Part shown: positions 10,751-21,127 of the stretch, piece by piece
Layout of the letters: every line of letters starts with the position of its first letter
How positions within the stretch are numbered: the first letter of the stretch is position 1
NCBI GenBank assembly: GCA_963576725.1
Contig: OY755241.1
Coordinates: 73,234,999-73,298,998 of the forward strand
Direction: 5' to 3'
Length of the DNA stretch: 64,000 bases
DNA from: Azorinus chamasolen
Lineage: Eukaryota > Mollusca > Bivalvia > Cardiida > Solecurtidae
Translations under genes and position numbers: made by a program
The notes under the pieces: generated by a model
Seen by the model: only the letters and a program-made list of their open reading frames with translations
What the model was told of the DNA's origin: nothing
Database searches by the model: none

Positions 10751-11271
10751 CTTTGAAAAACGTCATGGGGAAAACCACCTACGGTTTTACATTTGGCAAT
10801 CAAAAGGCCCAAAGCTCGACTGGCACTCTGGGCAACAGATTTAACAGTCACGTTGTAATCAAGGTTCTCGTGAAGAACAACTCCAAGATAAGTATATCTA
10901 TCTACAGTGAGCAACCTATTAGCTCCTAACATAAAACTAAACGACGTACGTGGTACTGAAGGAGTCCTAAAGTGAACAACATTGCTTTTAGCAGCATTGA
11001 CTCGCATATCATTCAAACCACACCAGTCGTTTAACGCCGACAATAACAATTGCAGATCTTCTTCAGATTCTGATATAAGAACAATATCATCCGCATATAA
11101 CAAAATACATACTTTCTCATCATCTATGGGTATACCAACATTAAAAGACTTCAGGTACATTGACAAATCGTCAATGAAAAGATTGAAAAGTATCGGCGAA
11201 ATTATACAGCCCTGACGCGATCCACAATTTACATCAAACCATCCTGTATAAGGGAATTTACACGAACACAA
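10675..11271 (-). pseudogene. LINE ORF2, reverse transcriptase palm (motifs B and C)
   Basis: A 198-codon segment. SRQGCIISPILFN (residues about 18-30) is RT motif B, and LLYADDIVLIS contains the catalytic YADD at residues 59-62. Further on, YLGVVL is the region after motif D. It is shifted in frame from the upstream segment (break near 11255-11325, where the bridging sequence stays readable in another frame) and from the downstream segment (overlap 10675-10750). Confidence 0.85.
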
Positions 11272-11324
11272 GCCGTCACAGAGTTATACAACGATTTTAC
11301 AGCTGCAAACATTTTACCACAAAT

Positions 11325-13076
11325 TCATATGTCAGAAAGTCTCTTCCATAATATATTTCTATTAATGGTATCATAAGCTTTCTTAAAATCTATAAAAGCA
11401 CAGAACGTAGATTTGCGCAGCGTCTTCATTGTTTCTATAATAGCTGTTAATGAGGAAATCTGGTCAATTGTACTTCTGCCCTTCCTGAAGCCATTTTGCT
11501 CATCTGAAATCTTATCGTTCTCTTCAGACCAAGTGCTAAGTCTACTATTTAAAACATGACAGTATAACTTATACATTGAAGAGGCTAAGGATATACCCCT
11601 GTAAGACAAAGGATCTCTCTTATCCAACGTGGACGATTTGGGTATCGGATTAATAATACACTTACCCCATAATGTAGGTACAATACCTTTATCAAAACAT
11701 ATATTGAATAAAACATGTAGAAAAGCAAGTGAAGAGTCGTTATCTAAAACTTCAACTGGTATCTTATCAAACCCACATGCCTTGTCCTTGTTGACGGAGA
11801 CTAAGGCTCTACGCACTTCCAATATAGAAATATGCTCATTAAAACTAACTTCCGTGTTCGAGTTAACACGTATTACATCATCATCCAACGATACCGAATT
11901 TGATGGGAGAAAAAGAGAGCTAAAATCGTTTTTCCACCTTGTAAGAACGGTGTCTATATCATTTGATATAGACCCATCTGGCATAACAACTTCCATTGGG
12001 ATATTATTACTCGAGGAACAATTTACACCAATTTTACCTATCGATTTCCAAAATTTCGACTTGTCAACTTTACATTCATCTAATAACTGCTCCTGTAAAG
12101 AATACCAATAAAAACGTTTAGCCCTCTGTACCTCACGATCAAATGTTTTACGCTTACCAACATAGACACATTTCAACCCAACTCGGTTACATTTAACTTT
12201 ACACGACAACCATTTTTTCTCTGCCATGCATGCATCATTCCATAATTCAGACAACTTATCAGACCACCATGGCTTACCCGGGCGACGTTTCTTGTTATTG
12301 GACCCAATATGAATTTCTTTCGGCAATCTTTTATACATATTATCTCTAATTATATTACACCAATCGCTGTATACTGAATCTATATCTGACTGTGTACGGA
12401 AACCACACTCAAGTTTCGAAATAGTTGAATCAACACTATACAGAGATTCAGGATCTAACATAAAATCATTCGGAACATCAGATACATCAAACTTGGTATA
12501 ACTTGAAGTATGGGAACTATTACTAAACTTTTTATCAACATCACATTCTAAGCATATATTCCATGACAATAATGAATGATCGGGCATAGTACTAGAAGCT
12601 ACTGGTGAAATGATATTAGACTTGTTTATCAGATCCGTAACTTTCGTAATATTGAACCCATGAAACCAAGATAACTTATCATGGTTAACGAAACAGTAAT
12701 CTACTACAGCATTACCCTTTGTTGAAACAGATGTAAAGTCATTACCGATGCTGTTTCGACCATTTAAGATGCACATGTTTGTATTGATTAAAAAGTCTAA
12801 AAGCATTTCACCATAGCTATTATAACTAAAATCAATCACATCCCGTTCAGGAACATCATCGATTCCTCGAATAAAATCATCATGATTACCACATCTGCTA
12901 TTAAAATCTCCACACATATACATGGTACCGATATCTTTGTACTGATAGATATTAGAGAGTAAAGAGTCATAGAAACTGTTAACATCAAACGCTCTGGATG
13001 AATTTCCAGGTGGCAGATAACATACACATGGTAATATAACCAACTCACTATGCTTATGGCTTAGTTTAAGCAACAA
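11325..13076 (-). pseudogene. LINE ORF2, endonuclease C-part and reverse transcriptase N-part
   Basis: A 583-codon open segment. Residues 56-59 are GDFN and residues 165-168 are PDHS, catalytic motifs of APE-type endonucleases. The linker leads to DEQNGFRKGRSTIDQ (about residues 525-540) and RT motif A, FIDFKKAYDTI, with Asp563. The reading frame stops just after motif A, so catalytic motifs B and C lie in another frame. Together these show an enzyme able to nick DNA and reverse-transcribe in its ancestor, but broken here. Confidence 0.9.
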
Positions 13077-13105
13077 AATCCCTTCGTATGTATCATCAAC
13101 TACAG

Positions 13106-13364
13106 CTACATTAAAATCAACCAGTAATGAGTTCCTAATAAAACGACTCCGCCAGAGCCGATTCTCGCGTTTCTATGTATTCGGCTCCTATTATGACCGA
13201 ACCAGGTATAACCGTCAAGGGAGATAACATCGCTGCCCAGCAGGTGGGTCTCCGCGATACCTAATATGTCTATGTCAGCAGATAAAACACAAGAAGATCT
13301 CAAATAATGGTTGCTAGAGTCTGTGTCCGTTTTCCAACCTCGCACATTCCAAAACCCGGAACTA
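13106..13364 (-). pseudogene. LINE ORF2, start of the endonuclease domain
   Basis: The sequence FWNVRGW just after an in-frame TAG, then ILGIAETHLLG, are the N-terminal APE endonuclease strands with the catalytic Glu of the ETH motif. A one-base deletion near 13137 moves the continuing homology (NSLLVDFNVAVVDD) into the next frame, which then runs into the segment at 13076. Confidence 0.75.
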
Positions 13365-13366
13365 AT

Positions 13367-13858
13367 CTATCTACGGGCTCGGTTACTGTTACCATGGCGA
13401 CCACGAGCTCTGTAGCCCCCGCGACCACCGACCACGTTCCACTGATCTCGCGATTCCGAACGCCTACTGCCATCACGGTTACCACTTCGGTCAACACGAT
13501 CACCGCCGCCAGAGTGAGATTCCGTACGAGAGTTACCATTACCATTACCAAACGAACCCTGACGTTGCTGAGACGTGCCACGTTCACCGTCTGACTGTCG
13601 CTGGATAACACGTGAGCCCTTCATAGCAAGGCTACTTAAATTCAAAGCCCCCAGAATAGTAGCAAAGTTTCTGCTAGCAGCACGCTCGGCCGGGGCAAGG
13701 TCGTGGTGAATAAATACTCTCTGGTGTACTGACTACTATTCTTAAGCTGAGCCTTAGCCGTCATCACTGCCTTTTTGTCACTTTTGCATTTTAAGGTTGC
13801 TATGACAACGCCAGGTCTAGAAACACTGTATGACTTCTTACGGTCAGCCTTAGACCAG
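13367..13858 (-). pseudogene. LINE ORF1, C-terminal part
   Basis: Directly after the insertion site the frame reads SRPGVVIATLKCKSDKKAV, typical of the second half of LINE ORF1 RNA-binding domains. A frameshift near 13.68 kb follows, then a Gly/Arg/Ser-rich tail (13367-13645) with RGG-like segments ending at a TAG. ORF1 is an RNA-binding chaperone of the LINE particle. Confidence 0.75.
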
Positions 13859-16175
13859 GCGTCCACTAGGACGCCGAATGGTTCCCGAATGTGGATATCG
13901 CAGATTCTGGATGATTCGGCATGCCTTCGGGATGTTCGGGAACCCTTCTGCGTCATTCCTGAACCCTTCGGGAACCCTTCTTGGTGATTGGGGGACTGAT
14001 CGGGATCGAAAAAGATTCGGCATCCAAGTTTTAAAAGTTTTAAAATTTGGACGCCGAATATTTTATTCGGGAAGGCTTCGGGACCTTCTGGAACCCTTCT
14101 GGAACCGTTCGGGAACCCTTCGCGGTGGCTTCGGGGTAGATTCGGGGTCATTCTGCAAGGCTTCGGGATCTCCTATCCACCCCGAGCGGTTCCAGAATGA
14201 AGCCGAATCGATGCGGAATGCTTCCCGAAGGCTTCCCAAAGGATTTCCGAAGACACAGAAGGGTTCCCGAATCCACGCGGAAGACATGCCGAATGTATTA
14301 TTAACGATTCATATACTTAGTATTAGGCTTAATTATTTAGGGGTATTAAATTTACATATATAGAGAAGATAAGTGAAATACATTCAGACATTCTGTTATA
14401 TTTTTTAAACAGAAAATAACAGTTTGTACATGAAATATCTAATTAAACCCAACATGAATTTTGGAAAATTCTTAAGTCTGTTACAAATTAAATATATGTA
14501 TTCTTAAAATGACAATTAAGCAAACGTCTTACAGTTTGTTTTTACAAAATAAACACTATTTTATGAAAATGTATGCTCTGGTATAATTCTAAATAATAGA
14601 CTTAGTTAAGTTATTGAAACTGGGACCTGAATAGTCTCAGAAGATGCTGATGTCAGCAAAACTTATATACATACATGTATATCTGAAAAAGAACGATCGT
14701 CAGATTGTCGAAAAGATTTCGAGATATAAAATACAATATACAAGAAACTTTACTTATAGGTGGATGTTACAAAACATCTTTTTTAACATGAGCTATAAGT
14801 TATTTACCGACTAAAACAAAATACATTCCATTACTAACTACCTATGGATAAAATGCATGTATAAAGAACAGGAAGAGCTATAAAATATAACACATCTCAG
14901 TTTTGCTACCTATTATAAATACTTATACTCGTAATAGGTTGGGCGTTTCTTTTACGAAAACGAAATAAAATACATGAGAGGGAAGCATTTATATGTATAT
15001 GTATGCGTGTGCGTACATGTATGTGTGTGTCTGTGCTCTTCCCAAGTACTTGCTAAGAGTGTATTTGAGCCCCCACCCAAAACAGGGTCTATAGAATTTG
15101 TATTACTATTAATATATAGATATGTGTGTATCCTTTACAAGAAGTATACTTGCAAAGGGTGTACTTGTATTTTGCAAACAGTGGAGATTCTGAAAAAGGG
15201 GTTCGTGTTTGACTCACCCAAACAGGGTCCATAAAGTTTGTTATTTTGCAACACATCTATACCTATAATAGATGTACATGTATGTCAATATTTATTTACA
15301 TTAATTCTCATGTGCACACTTACTTTTTTGTAGTATAAGCCTGTGTGCATATAGTATGAATATGTGTAAGTGGATCTATACTTGTACTATATAGGAGCGA
15401 AGCGTAAGAAATATCTTAAGATGCAAATTAAGATATGAAATGGAAATAAGACATACATGAGTAATAGTCATTAAGAACTGACATAGAAAATGAATCTTTC
15501 TCAATGCAGTTTGAGAGGTATTTAAGCAATCCCCAGTCACATATATTGAAATATTACGACATCATGCATGGAGAGGAGGATATGGTAATACATACAGTTT
15601 AAAAAATGGTATTAATATAAAGCAAGCATAAGACGGCTCATCCGGACGCAAAGGAATTGTCAGTATTTATTACATGATAATGGTGCCATGTACTCCGACC
15701 CACTACCCATTAGGTGTTGGGAGCCGGGGGTAACACCGCTCCATCCGAATGAATCTAATCTAGATATAGGGAGGAAGCATCTTTTCCACTCCAACGGGAC
15801 ATCGTTTCCACTCCAAAACTCCAAAATGCGACATCTTTATATACCCAGACTCTCAATTCGGCAACCCATCGGCCTTATTTCTGCAACAATTCGGCATCCC
15901 TTCGGCATGTTCTGCAACGGTTCGGCAATCTTTCCGCAACCTTTCTGCACGATCGGAAACCATTCGGGAAGCATTCTGGAGGTAATTCTCAAGGTTTCGG
16001 CATGATTCTGCATCACTTCGGCGTCTGTTTCGCAACGCTTCGTAAGCCACTTCCCGAATACTTGCGGAATGCATGCCGAATGGCCCCGAATACAAAGCTG
16101 ATCCCGAATGGTTCCCGAATCGAGCAAAATTTATTCTGCAACCGTTCGGCAAGGCTTCGGCGCTGTAGTGGACGC
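13859..16175. mobile_element. 2.3 kb DNA element with GCGTCCACTA ends inserted in LINE ORF1, 3-bp TSD
   Basis: The ends GCGTCCACTAGGACGCCGAA (left) and the right end, whose reverse complement is GCGTCCACTACAGCGCCGAA, match at 18 of 20 positions. CAG lies on both sides (13856-13858 and 16176-16178). Removing the element with one CAG restores an uninterrupted ORF1 reading at TVCNV-WSKADR, which fixes the borders. About 320-430 bp at each end are packed with variants of TTCGGNAACCNTTC. The interior (14300-15830) is AT-rich with no transposase. A 3-bp TSD is known for CACTA/EnSpm and PIF/Harbinger; the class here is not certain. Confidence 0.85.
15045..15245. repeat. Two direct copies inside the 2.3 kb element
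   Basis: TACTTGCTAAGAGTGTATTT...CACCCAAAACAGGGTCTATA (15049-15094) is repeated as TACTTGCAAAGGGTGTACTT...CACCCAAACAGGGTCCATA (15148-15234). No other content. Confidence 0.6.
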
Positions 16176-16179
16176 CAGA

Positions 16180-16357
16180 CATTACACACTGTTACATGGG
16201 AAAGCTTTAAACCCCCTTTAACCAAACTATCGACCTTAGCCACGGTACTTTTACTTGCACTCTCCGGCAGGTTACGAATAACTATGTTCAATGACCTATC
16301 TTCGGACCGCTGAGGCGCATTCACATGCATTTCCGTAGACGATGATGACGATAATGA
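16180..16357 (-). pseudogene. LINE ORF1, RRM-like part upstream of the insertion
   Basis: The frame reads DRSLNIVIRNLPES followed by VDSLVKGGLKLSHVTV, the RNP-like strand and helix of LINE ORF1 proteins. A serine-rich stretch precedes it, then the minisatellite begins, so the N terminus is missing. Confidence 0.75.
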
Positions 16358-16745
16358 CCTGTATGTGAATACAATGTGACCCTTGTGCAAATAATATGTG
16401 ACTCTTATGCAGATATGTGATCCTTATGAATGCTGTTTACACTTATGCAATTGCTATGACCCTTATGCAAATATTAGTTGACCCTTATCTTAATGATATG
16501 TAGCCCTTATGCAAATATTGTGATACTTATGTGAATACTATGTGACCCGTATGCAACTATTATGTGACCCTTATGGGAATTCTATGTGACCATTATGTGA
16601 ATGTTATGTGAACTTTATGCGAATATTATGTGAACTTTATGCGAATACTATGTGATATTTATGTGAATACTATGTGACTCTTACATGGATACTCTTTGGC
16701 TCCTATATGAGTATTATGTGGCCCATACGAGAATAGTATGTAAAA
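16358..16745. repeat. 22-24 bp minisatellite, about 16 degenerate units
   Basis: The unit approximates ACTATGTGACCCTTATGCAAAT. It continues the array seen at 9338-9465 on the other side of the LINE. Confidence 0.8.
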
Positions 16746-16861
16746 CTGTCTGAAATGTAGCATCATGTGTAAAATATTTGCCCCTTCCCTGTTGAATATT
16801 CATATAAGAAGCAGTGATATGAATATATGTTATCTAATATTTTATAATGGCATGTGCCAAC

Positions 16862-16985
16862 AGGGCGATTTAGTGCCGGTACTTACTGTAGAGGCACAGG
16901 GTGATTTAGTGCCGGTACATACTGTAGGGGCACAGGATGATTTAGTGACGGTACATAGTGTAGAGGCACAGGGTGATTTAGTAGT
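16862..16985. repeat. 36-bp tandem repeat, about 3.5 copies
   Basis: The unit starts CAGGGTGATTTAGTGCCGGT. Because 36 is a multiple of three, a frame stays open through it (12-residue repeat QGDLVPVLTVEA). There is no other coding sign. Confidence 0.75.
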
Positions 16986-17525
16986 CACCTGTTGAAACCA
17001 TTGTTATCAAGATCGGTTTAGGTCCCTGGTCATGAGATCGAAAAATGACACTTTGGTGTTTTTGATAAAGTGCCCATCGATTTGAAAGAAACTGTTCTTA
17101 AAAAGTTTCAAGCGTAAGGTTTTGTGTTAAATTGCATGTTCTTTTTTAAATCGATGAAAACGAAAGTACGTTTAGATATAGAGAGAAAACGAAAGTAGGT
17201 TTAAATATAAAGACTGTGAGTATGTTTATTTCTACATTTTCTTTCCTCTTCGGCGACGTTTTTTAGAGACAGTGCTCATCCCACTTCGGCTTCAAAGATC
17301 AATGAGAGGCGCATGCGCTAAGTGCTTGCTATATTTATAGCGAACATTTATAGAAATACTCATAATTTTTTCCGCTGGAACAAAAAGTACAGCGCGATGT
17401 ATTTCAGAGTTTTATTGTTGTTTCTCAACAGAAAACGATCAAATAAAAAGCAAGACTGTTTAAATGATATACTGAAGAGTACATTCAGCATATTTTTTTT
17501 TTTAATGCAAAGGGGTTCATGGACT

Positions 17526-17620
17526 TTAACCCATTTGTTCCCACGATTCCATATATGGGACGTTGGCAAACAGTGTAGACTCGCGTTTTTGCTGAAAAGT
17601 TTAACGAATACAGATCCCCC
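17526..17620. mobile_element. MITE family D fragment
   Basis: TTTAACCCATTTGTTCCCAC, then GATTCCATATATGGGA and GCAAACAGTGTAGACT, match the left end of the family D copy at 39294-39521. The right half is lost. 17000-17520 and 17720-18200 show no recognisable gene. Confidence 0.5.
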
Positions 17621-18206
17621 TATATACTTCTATGCATCCTGGCGGGAGTCACATCGTTTCGCTCTAGCGTATTTTCAAATTCGCGGTCTTGCAGCGACAA
17701 GACGGAGCAATGTTTAAGGAAAGCACTAATTGTGCCGCTTAGCATATGGAATTTGGAACGGATCAAGACCAAAATGATTAAAATCGGTGTTGAATTGGCT
17801 TTGCTGTAAGACTTTGAAAAACATGACTGTTGTATTTTCCGCAGCTGATCTGTCGTAGTTAGATACCTTTCAATACATATATAGGGGCGTATACTGTTTA
17901 CATTCAAAAAGGTCACTGTCCCAGGGAGCTGTTCAAAAAACAAATGTTACTGATAATAATGAGTTTGGTGGCAGACAGTGCAGACTCTAGCCGCTAATCT
18001 GGGCCTACATTGTTTGAATTTCAGAGTACCCATGTCCCAGAGAGCCGCTCGAGAACAAATGCAACAGATAACGATGAGGTGAGAGTCCAGCAATGCAGAC
18101 ACTGGTTAATCTGGGCTTATAATGTTTGCATACCCAGAGAACCGCTCAAGAACAAATTCTGTCAAATGAGATTCTAACAACGCAGACCATATTGGCTGCT
18201 ATAGGT

Positions 18207-18660
18207 ATACAATAGAACCCATCTTAAGCGGTCATTAATGTAAGGTCAAAATATGGATCTGTAAGACAGGTGGTAGCTTAAGGCAGGTCAAAAGTAATGC
18301 AGAAAGCTCCTATATGACAGTATAAACCATGACGGCTGATCTTGGTCTACATTAGTTGCAATATCCCTTTTCCCTGACCGTTTGCTTATTTTGTATTTTG
18401 CTCATTATACATAATTGAAATAAAAACACTATATACCAGTAAGCATTTGTTACGCCATCTATGACGTATAGAATGATGATGAAATCAGTAAAATACAGTA
18501 ACATTTATCTGAAGCAACCGCAAAAGGGATCTAATAAAAGGGATCTAATTCAAGGCCTTACATGAGAGATAGCTAAATGCAGGACGAAAGTTATTCAGAA
18601 AGATCCTGCAGGAGCTTTCTGTATTACTTTCATCCTGCATTAAGCAACGACCTACTTGAA
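18207..18660. mobile_element. Two MITE family E fragments
   Basis: 18207-18335 holds an E left end (ACCCATCTTAAGCGGTCATT) and half of the core, AATGCAGAAAGCTCCTATA. 18550-18655 holds an E core hairpin centred on GATCCTGCAGGAGC with CATCCTGCATTAAGCAACGA. Confidence 0.55.
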
Positions 18661-18898
18661 AAACACTTATGTGTTTTATGTGCTTGCAGAAAGTGTATTA
18701 TGTATTTCAACCCTTAATGTATTGGCAAATTAGAACTTTGCAATCAATGTAGACTCAGATCAAACTTTTCATAAGGGATCATTTTATAAGGTTCTGCACT
18801 GTTTATGATAGAAATCATTTTCTTCAGTGATAAATTTTGATACAATTTTTCGTTTGATTGATATTCAGAAAAGGGGAGCCAATTTCAACAATTTAGTC

Positions 18899-19124
18899 CA
18901 TAATACGCCTTTCTGTGGGGTTTTTGTTTTGCAAAAAGAGCAGACCCAGATCAGACGGCTCATATAGGAGCCATCTGATCAGGGTCTGCTTTGTTTGCAT
19001 ATGAAATTCTACAGTTTCTGCCATGGCCAAAAGTTCCCGTGTCAATGTACTATTAAATATAATCTAATTAATATGCATGACGCTATTGTTTCTTACATGA
19101 ACATCCATGGAGTAAAGGGTTAAT
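18899..19124. mobile_element. MITE family B1, reverse orientation
   Basis: The hairpin is AGCAGACCCAGATCAGACGG and a matching right arm around GGCTCATATAGGAGCC. The flank contains the B1 body (TTTCTGCCATGGCC) and the right end GGAGTAAAGGGTTAA at 19110-19124. The left terminus is decayed. Confidence 0.65.
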
Positions 19125-19269
19125 TAGTCAGGAGATTAAGATTTTAGAATTGATCGACCTTCGAATCTGTAATCACCTTCTTAATTAATTTTCTAGGACG
19201 AGTTACCAGGATTTCGCTTTTCAAAGACAGGGAAAAGAAAGGTAACCGATCAAACTTGAATTGTAAAAT

Positions 19270-19400
19270 GATCTGGATCTACTCTGTTTGTTTATGGAAT
19301 TATATTCTACAGTTTCTGCTATGGTAAGTTGTTCTTGTGTTCATATGCTTTTATAAAAAATAATCTTATTAATATTCATGACGTCATTATTTCTTAAAGT
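19270..19400. mobile_element. MITE family B1 fragment next to an E element
   Basis: The right hairpin arm GATCTGGATCTACTCTGTTTG and the B1 body, up to ATTCATGACGTCATTATTTC, are cut off shortly before the E element at 19411. More B1-like sequence (CCTCCATGAATATTCAAGTA) resumes at 19655, on the far side of E. Confidence 0.5.
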
Positions 19401-19410
19401 TGGAGTAATA

Positions 19411-19618
19411 TACAGTGAAACCCCGCTAATGCGACCACTTAATAAACAACCACTGGCGTCGTTTGAAGCAGGTGGTTGCTTAATGCAGGACGAAAGTTAT
19501 GCAGAAAGCTCCTATAGGAGCTTTCTGCATAACTTTCGTCCTGCATTAAGCTACCACCTGCCTCTGCCACCCAGAATTATGTCCCTTTTTGGTGGTCGCA
19601 TTAGCGGGTTTTACTGTA
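19411..19618. mobile_element. MITE family E, complete reference copy
   Basis: Ends TACAGTGAAACCCCGCTAAT and, in reverse complement, TACAGTAAAACCCGCTAATG are near-perfect TIRs of about 28 bp with TA at each border. The core has arms GCAGGTGGTTGCTTAATGCA and GGACGAAAGTTATGCAGAAA around GCTCCTATAGGAGC (19508-19521). CAGT termini with TA target fit Tc1/mariner-derived MITEs. Confidence 0.9.
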
Positions 19619-19942
19619 TTTTCAAAAGTAGCACCGTTTTTTTAGCATTCCTTTCCTCCATGAATATTCAAGTAAGAAATAATGACGTCATGAGTGTTAA
19701 ACAGATTTACTGCTATAATAGCATATGGACTCGGAAAGTTTAAGCCAGAGAAGAAACTGTTGAATCATATATGTACTATATCATAAGCAAATAGAACAGA
19801 CCCTGATCTGAGTCTACTCTGTAAAGAGTAAACATGTATATCTGGCAGATATTTAATTTCTATGTTCCCCTAATGGCAAAACAATAAACCTGTTGTGTAC
19901 AAGGAAACCTCTTTATTTTATCTCTATTCAGAGCCACCGAAA

Positions 19943-20070
19943 TACTAAAATCGTCATTTCTCCAGCTATACTGTGACCACTCTTTATCCGATATTGTGAC
20001 CACCCTTTAGAATCTTTAGAAATTTAGAAGTGGTCACAGTATAGGGTCTGGTGGAGAAATAAAGGATCTG
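19943..20070. repeat. Hairpin of the 'TGTGACCACTCTTTA' type
   Basis: GTCATTTCTCCAGCTATACT and GTGACCACTCTTTA pair with AGTGGTCACAGTATAGGG and TGGAGAAAT. The same hairpin recurs at 36080-36150, 47648-47720, 53585-53655 and the right edge of the window. Confidence 0.65.
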
Positions 20071-20144
20071 TTTTTGAAGATGTTTGACTTTACGCAACTT
20101 ATCTAGATCTCTATGTATTATAACAACCTTTAACATTTGACCCT

Positions 20145-20317
20145 TTAACCCTTTCCTCCATAAATACGCCTTTCTACGCCTCTGTAAAAGTTACTTGTTG
20201 AAACCATTGGTTTCTATACTACACAATTACATTTTTCTTTTCTCTAGTTAATGCTCCTTCTCGGTAGTTTCATTCAAAGAAGTTGTGTCTAAAATAGCCT
20301 ATAGAGGAAAGGGTTAA
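20145..20317. mobile_element. MITE family A lacking its central hairpin
   Basis: Complete TTAACCCTTTCC and GGAAAGGGTTAA ends, but the centre reads GAAACCATTGGTTTC. The hairpin tip between the outermost arm bases has been deleted, giving 173 bp instead of about 228. Confidence 0.85.
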
Positions 20318-20625
20318 GGGGGAACTTATTACTGTTGCAAACAGTTTTGATCTAGATCAAACAATGTTTGTCAGGATCCGGAACGTTTACCCTCAGACAC
20401 CTAATATCCACTCTCCAGCAATTTGTAAAACTGAATAATTCACTATTTTGTAAACTTGAATTTGTTTACTTTCTAAAATGGCTACAATTTATGTAATCTT
20501 TTCTATATTTCATTATAACTATTTTGACCATGGATATTCAGTAGGTATTGGAATTTGATATAAACAGAGAACAGGGGCATCATTTAAGTACTGTTTAATA
20601 CATATTTTATTATTTCAAACATATA

Positions 20626-20826
20626 CAGCAGAACCTCTTTATAACAACCATAAGAAATAAACATTGGTCAGTAAGAGCAGGTGGTTGCTTAATGCAGAAA
20701 GGCTTCACTTTCATCCTGCATTTAGCCACCACTGTATTACCTTCGTCCTGTATTAAGCAGCCACCTGCTTATGAAGACAGTCATGTTTGTTTATTAAGTG
20801 GTTGCATTAGAGGGGGTCTACTGTAT
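20626..20826. mobile_element. MITE family E, diverged complete copy
   Basis: Left end TACAGCAGAACCTCTTTATA and right end AGAGGGGGTCTACTGTA. The core GCAGGTGGTTGCTTAATGCA and CCACCTGC partner are present, with a rearranged centre. 20330-20620 includes a reversed B2 body fragment around 20510-20575. Confidence 0.7.
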
Positions 20827-20969
20827 TATATTATTATTATATCATTCTTGTCTTTCATCCTTCATCTGATGAATATATATGTAAAATATAATCACACGAT
20901 GATGAGATTAATATTTATATAGGACATTTTACATAGGAATTTTGATCATGGCACGAATTGTAGAATCAG

Positions 20970-21046
20970 ATCTATAACAGAGCAAACCTGCTCTATAGGA
21001 GCCATCAGACCTGGGTGTTCTGTTTGCAAAGGCATGGAAAGGGTTA
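20970..21046. mobile_element. MITE family B fragment
   Basis: AGAGCAAACCTGCTCTATAGGAGCC, in part, then GGGTGTTCTGTTTGCAAAGGC and GAAAGGGTTA form the right half of a B element. Confidence 0.5.
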
Positions 21047-21127
21047 CGCAGACTTTACTAAAGGTTTGGTTCGTCGAGGTTTTTTCTCATCTCAAATGAA
21101 ACGATCACAACAGAACATCTAGGGACA

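Larger units (their letters stand above)
9466..16357 (-). mobile_element. Non-LTR retrotransposon (APE-type LINE), 5' truncated, decayed, with a nested insertion
   Basis: Read on the minus strand, the order is ORF1 (from about 16357, interrupted at 16178/13856), the ORF2 endonuclease, reverse transcriptase and C-terminal Cys/His region, then a 3' UTR ending near 9470 in AATAAAGATTCTATCTAG. ORF1 lacks its start, so the copy is 5' truncated. ORF2 carries several frameshifts. The same minisatellite flanks both sides. Excluding the 2.3 kb insertion the element is about 4.6 kb. A candidate target duplication around TGTAT is too short to be sure. The clade is undecided; RRM-like ORF1 plus APE endonuclease fits CR1/L2/Jockey/I-type LINEs. 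Confidence 0.85.

Noticed and set aside
13300..13611. Separate valine/threonine-rich proteins on both strands
   Set aside because: These are shadows of the Gly/Arg/Ser-rich tail of LINE ORF1 in other frames.
13642..14363. Proline/serine-rich frames such as SRRVPEGPEAFPN
   Set aside because: They fall in the TTCGG-type subterminal repeats of the 2.3 kb element and are open on both strands.
13859..16175. Classic CACTA element starting at CACTA / TAGTG
   Set aside because: Taking CACTA as the first bases gives no direct duplication outside it. The CAG duplication and restored ORF1 reading place the ends four bases further out, at GCGTCCACTA.
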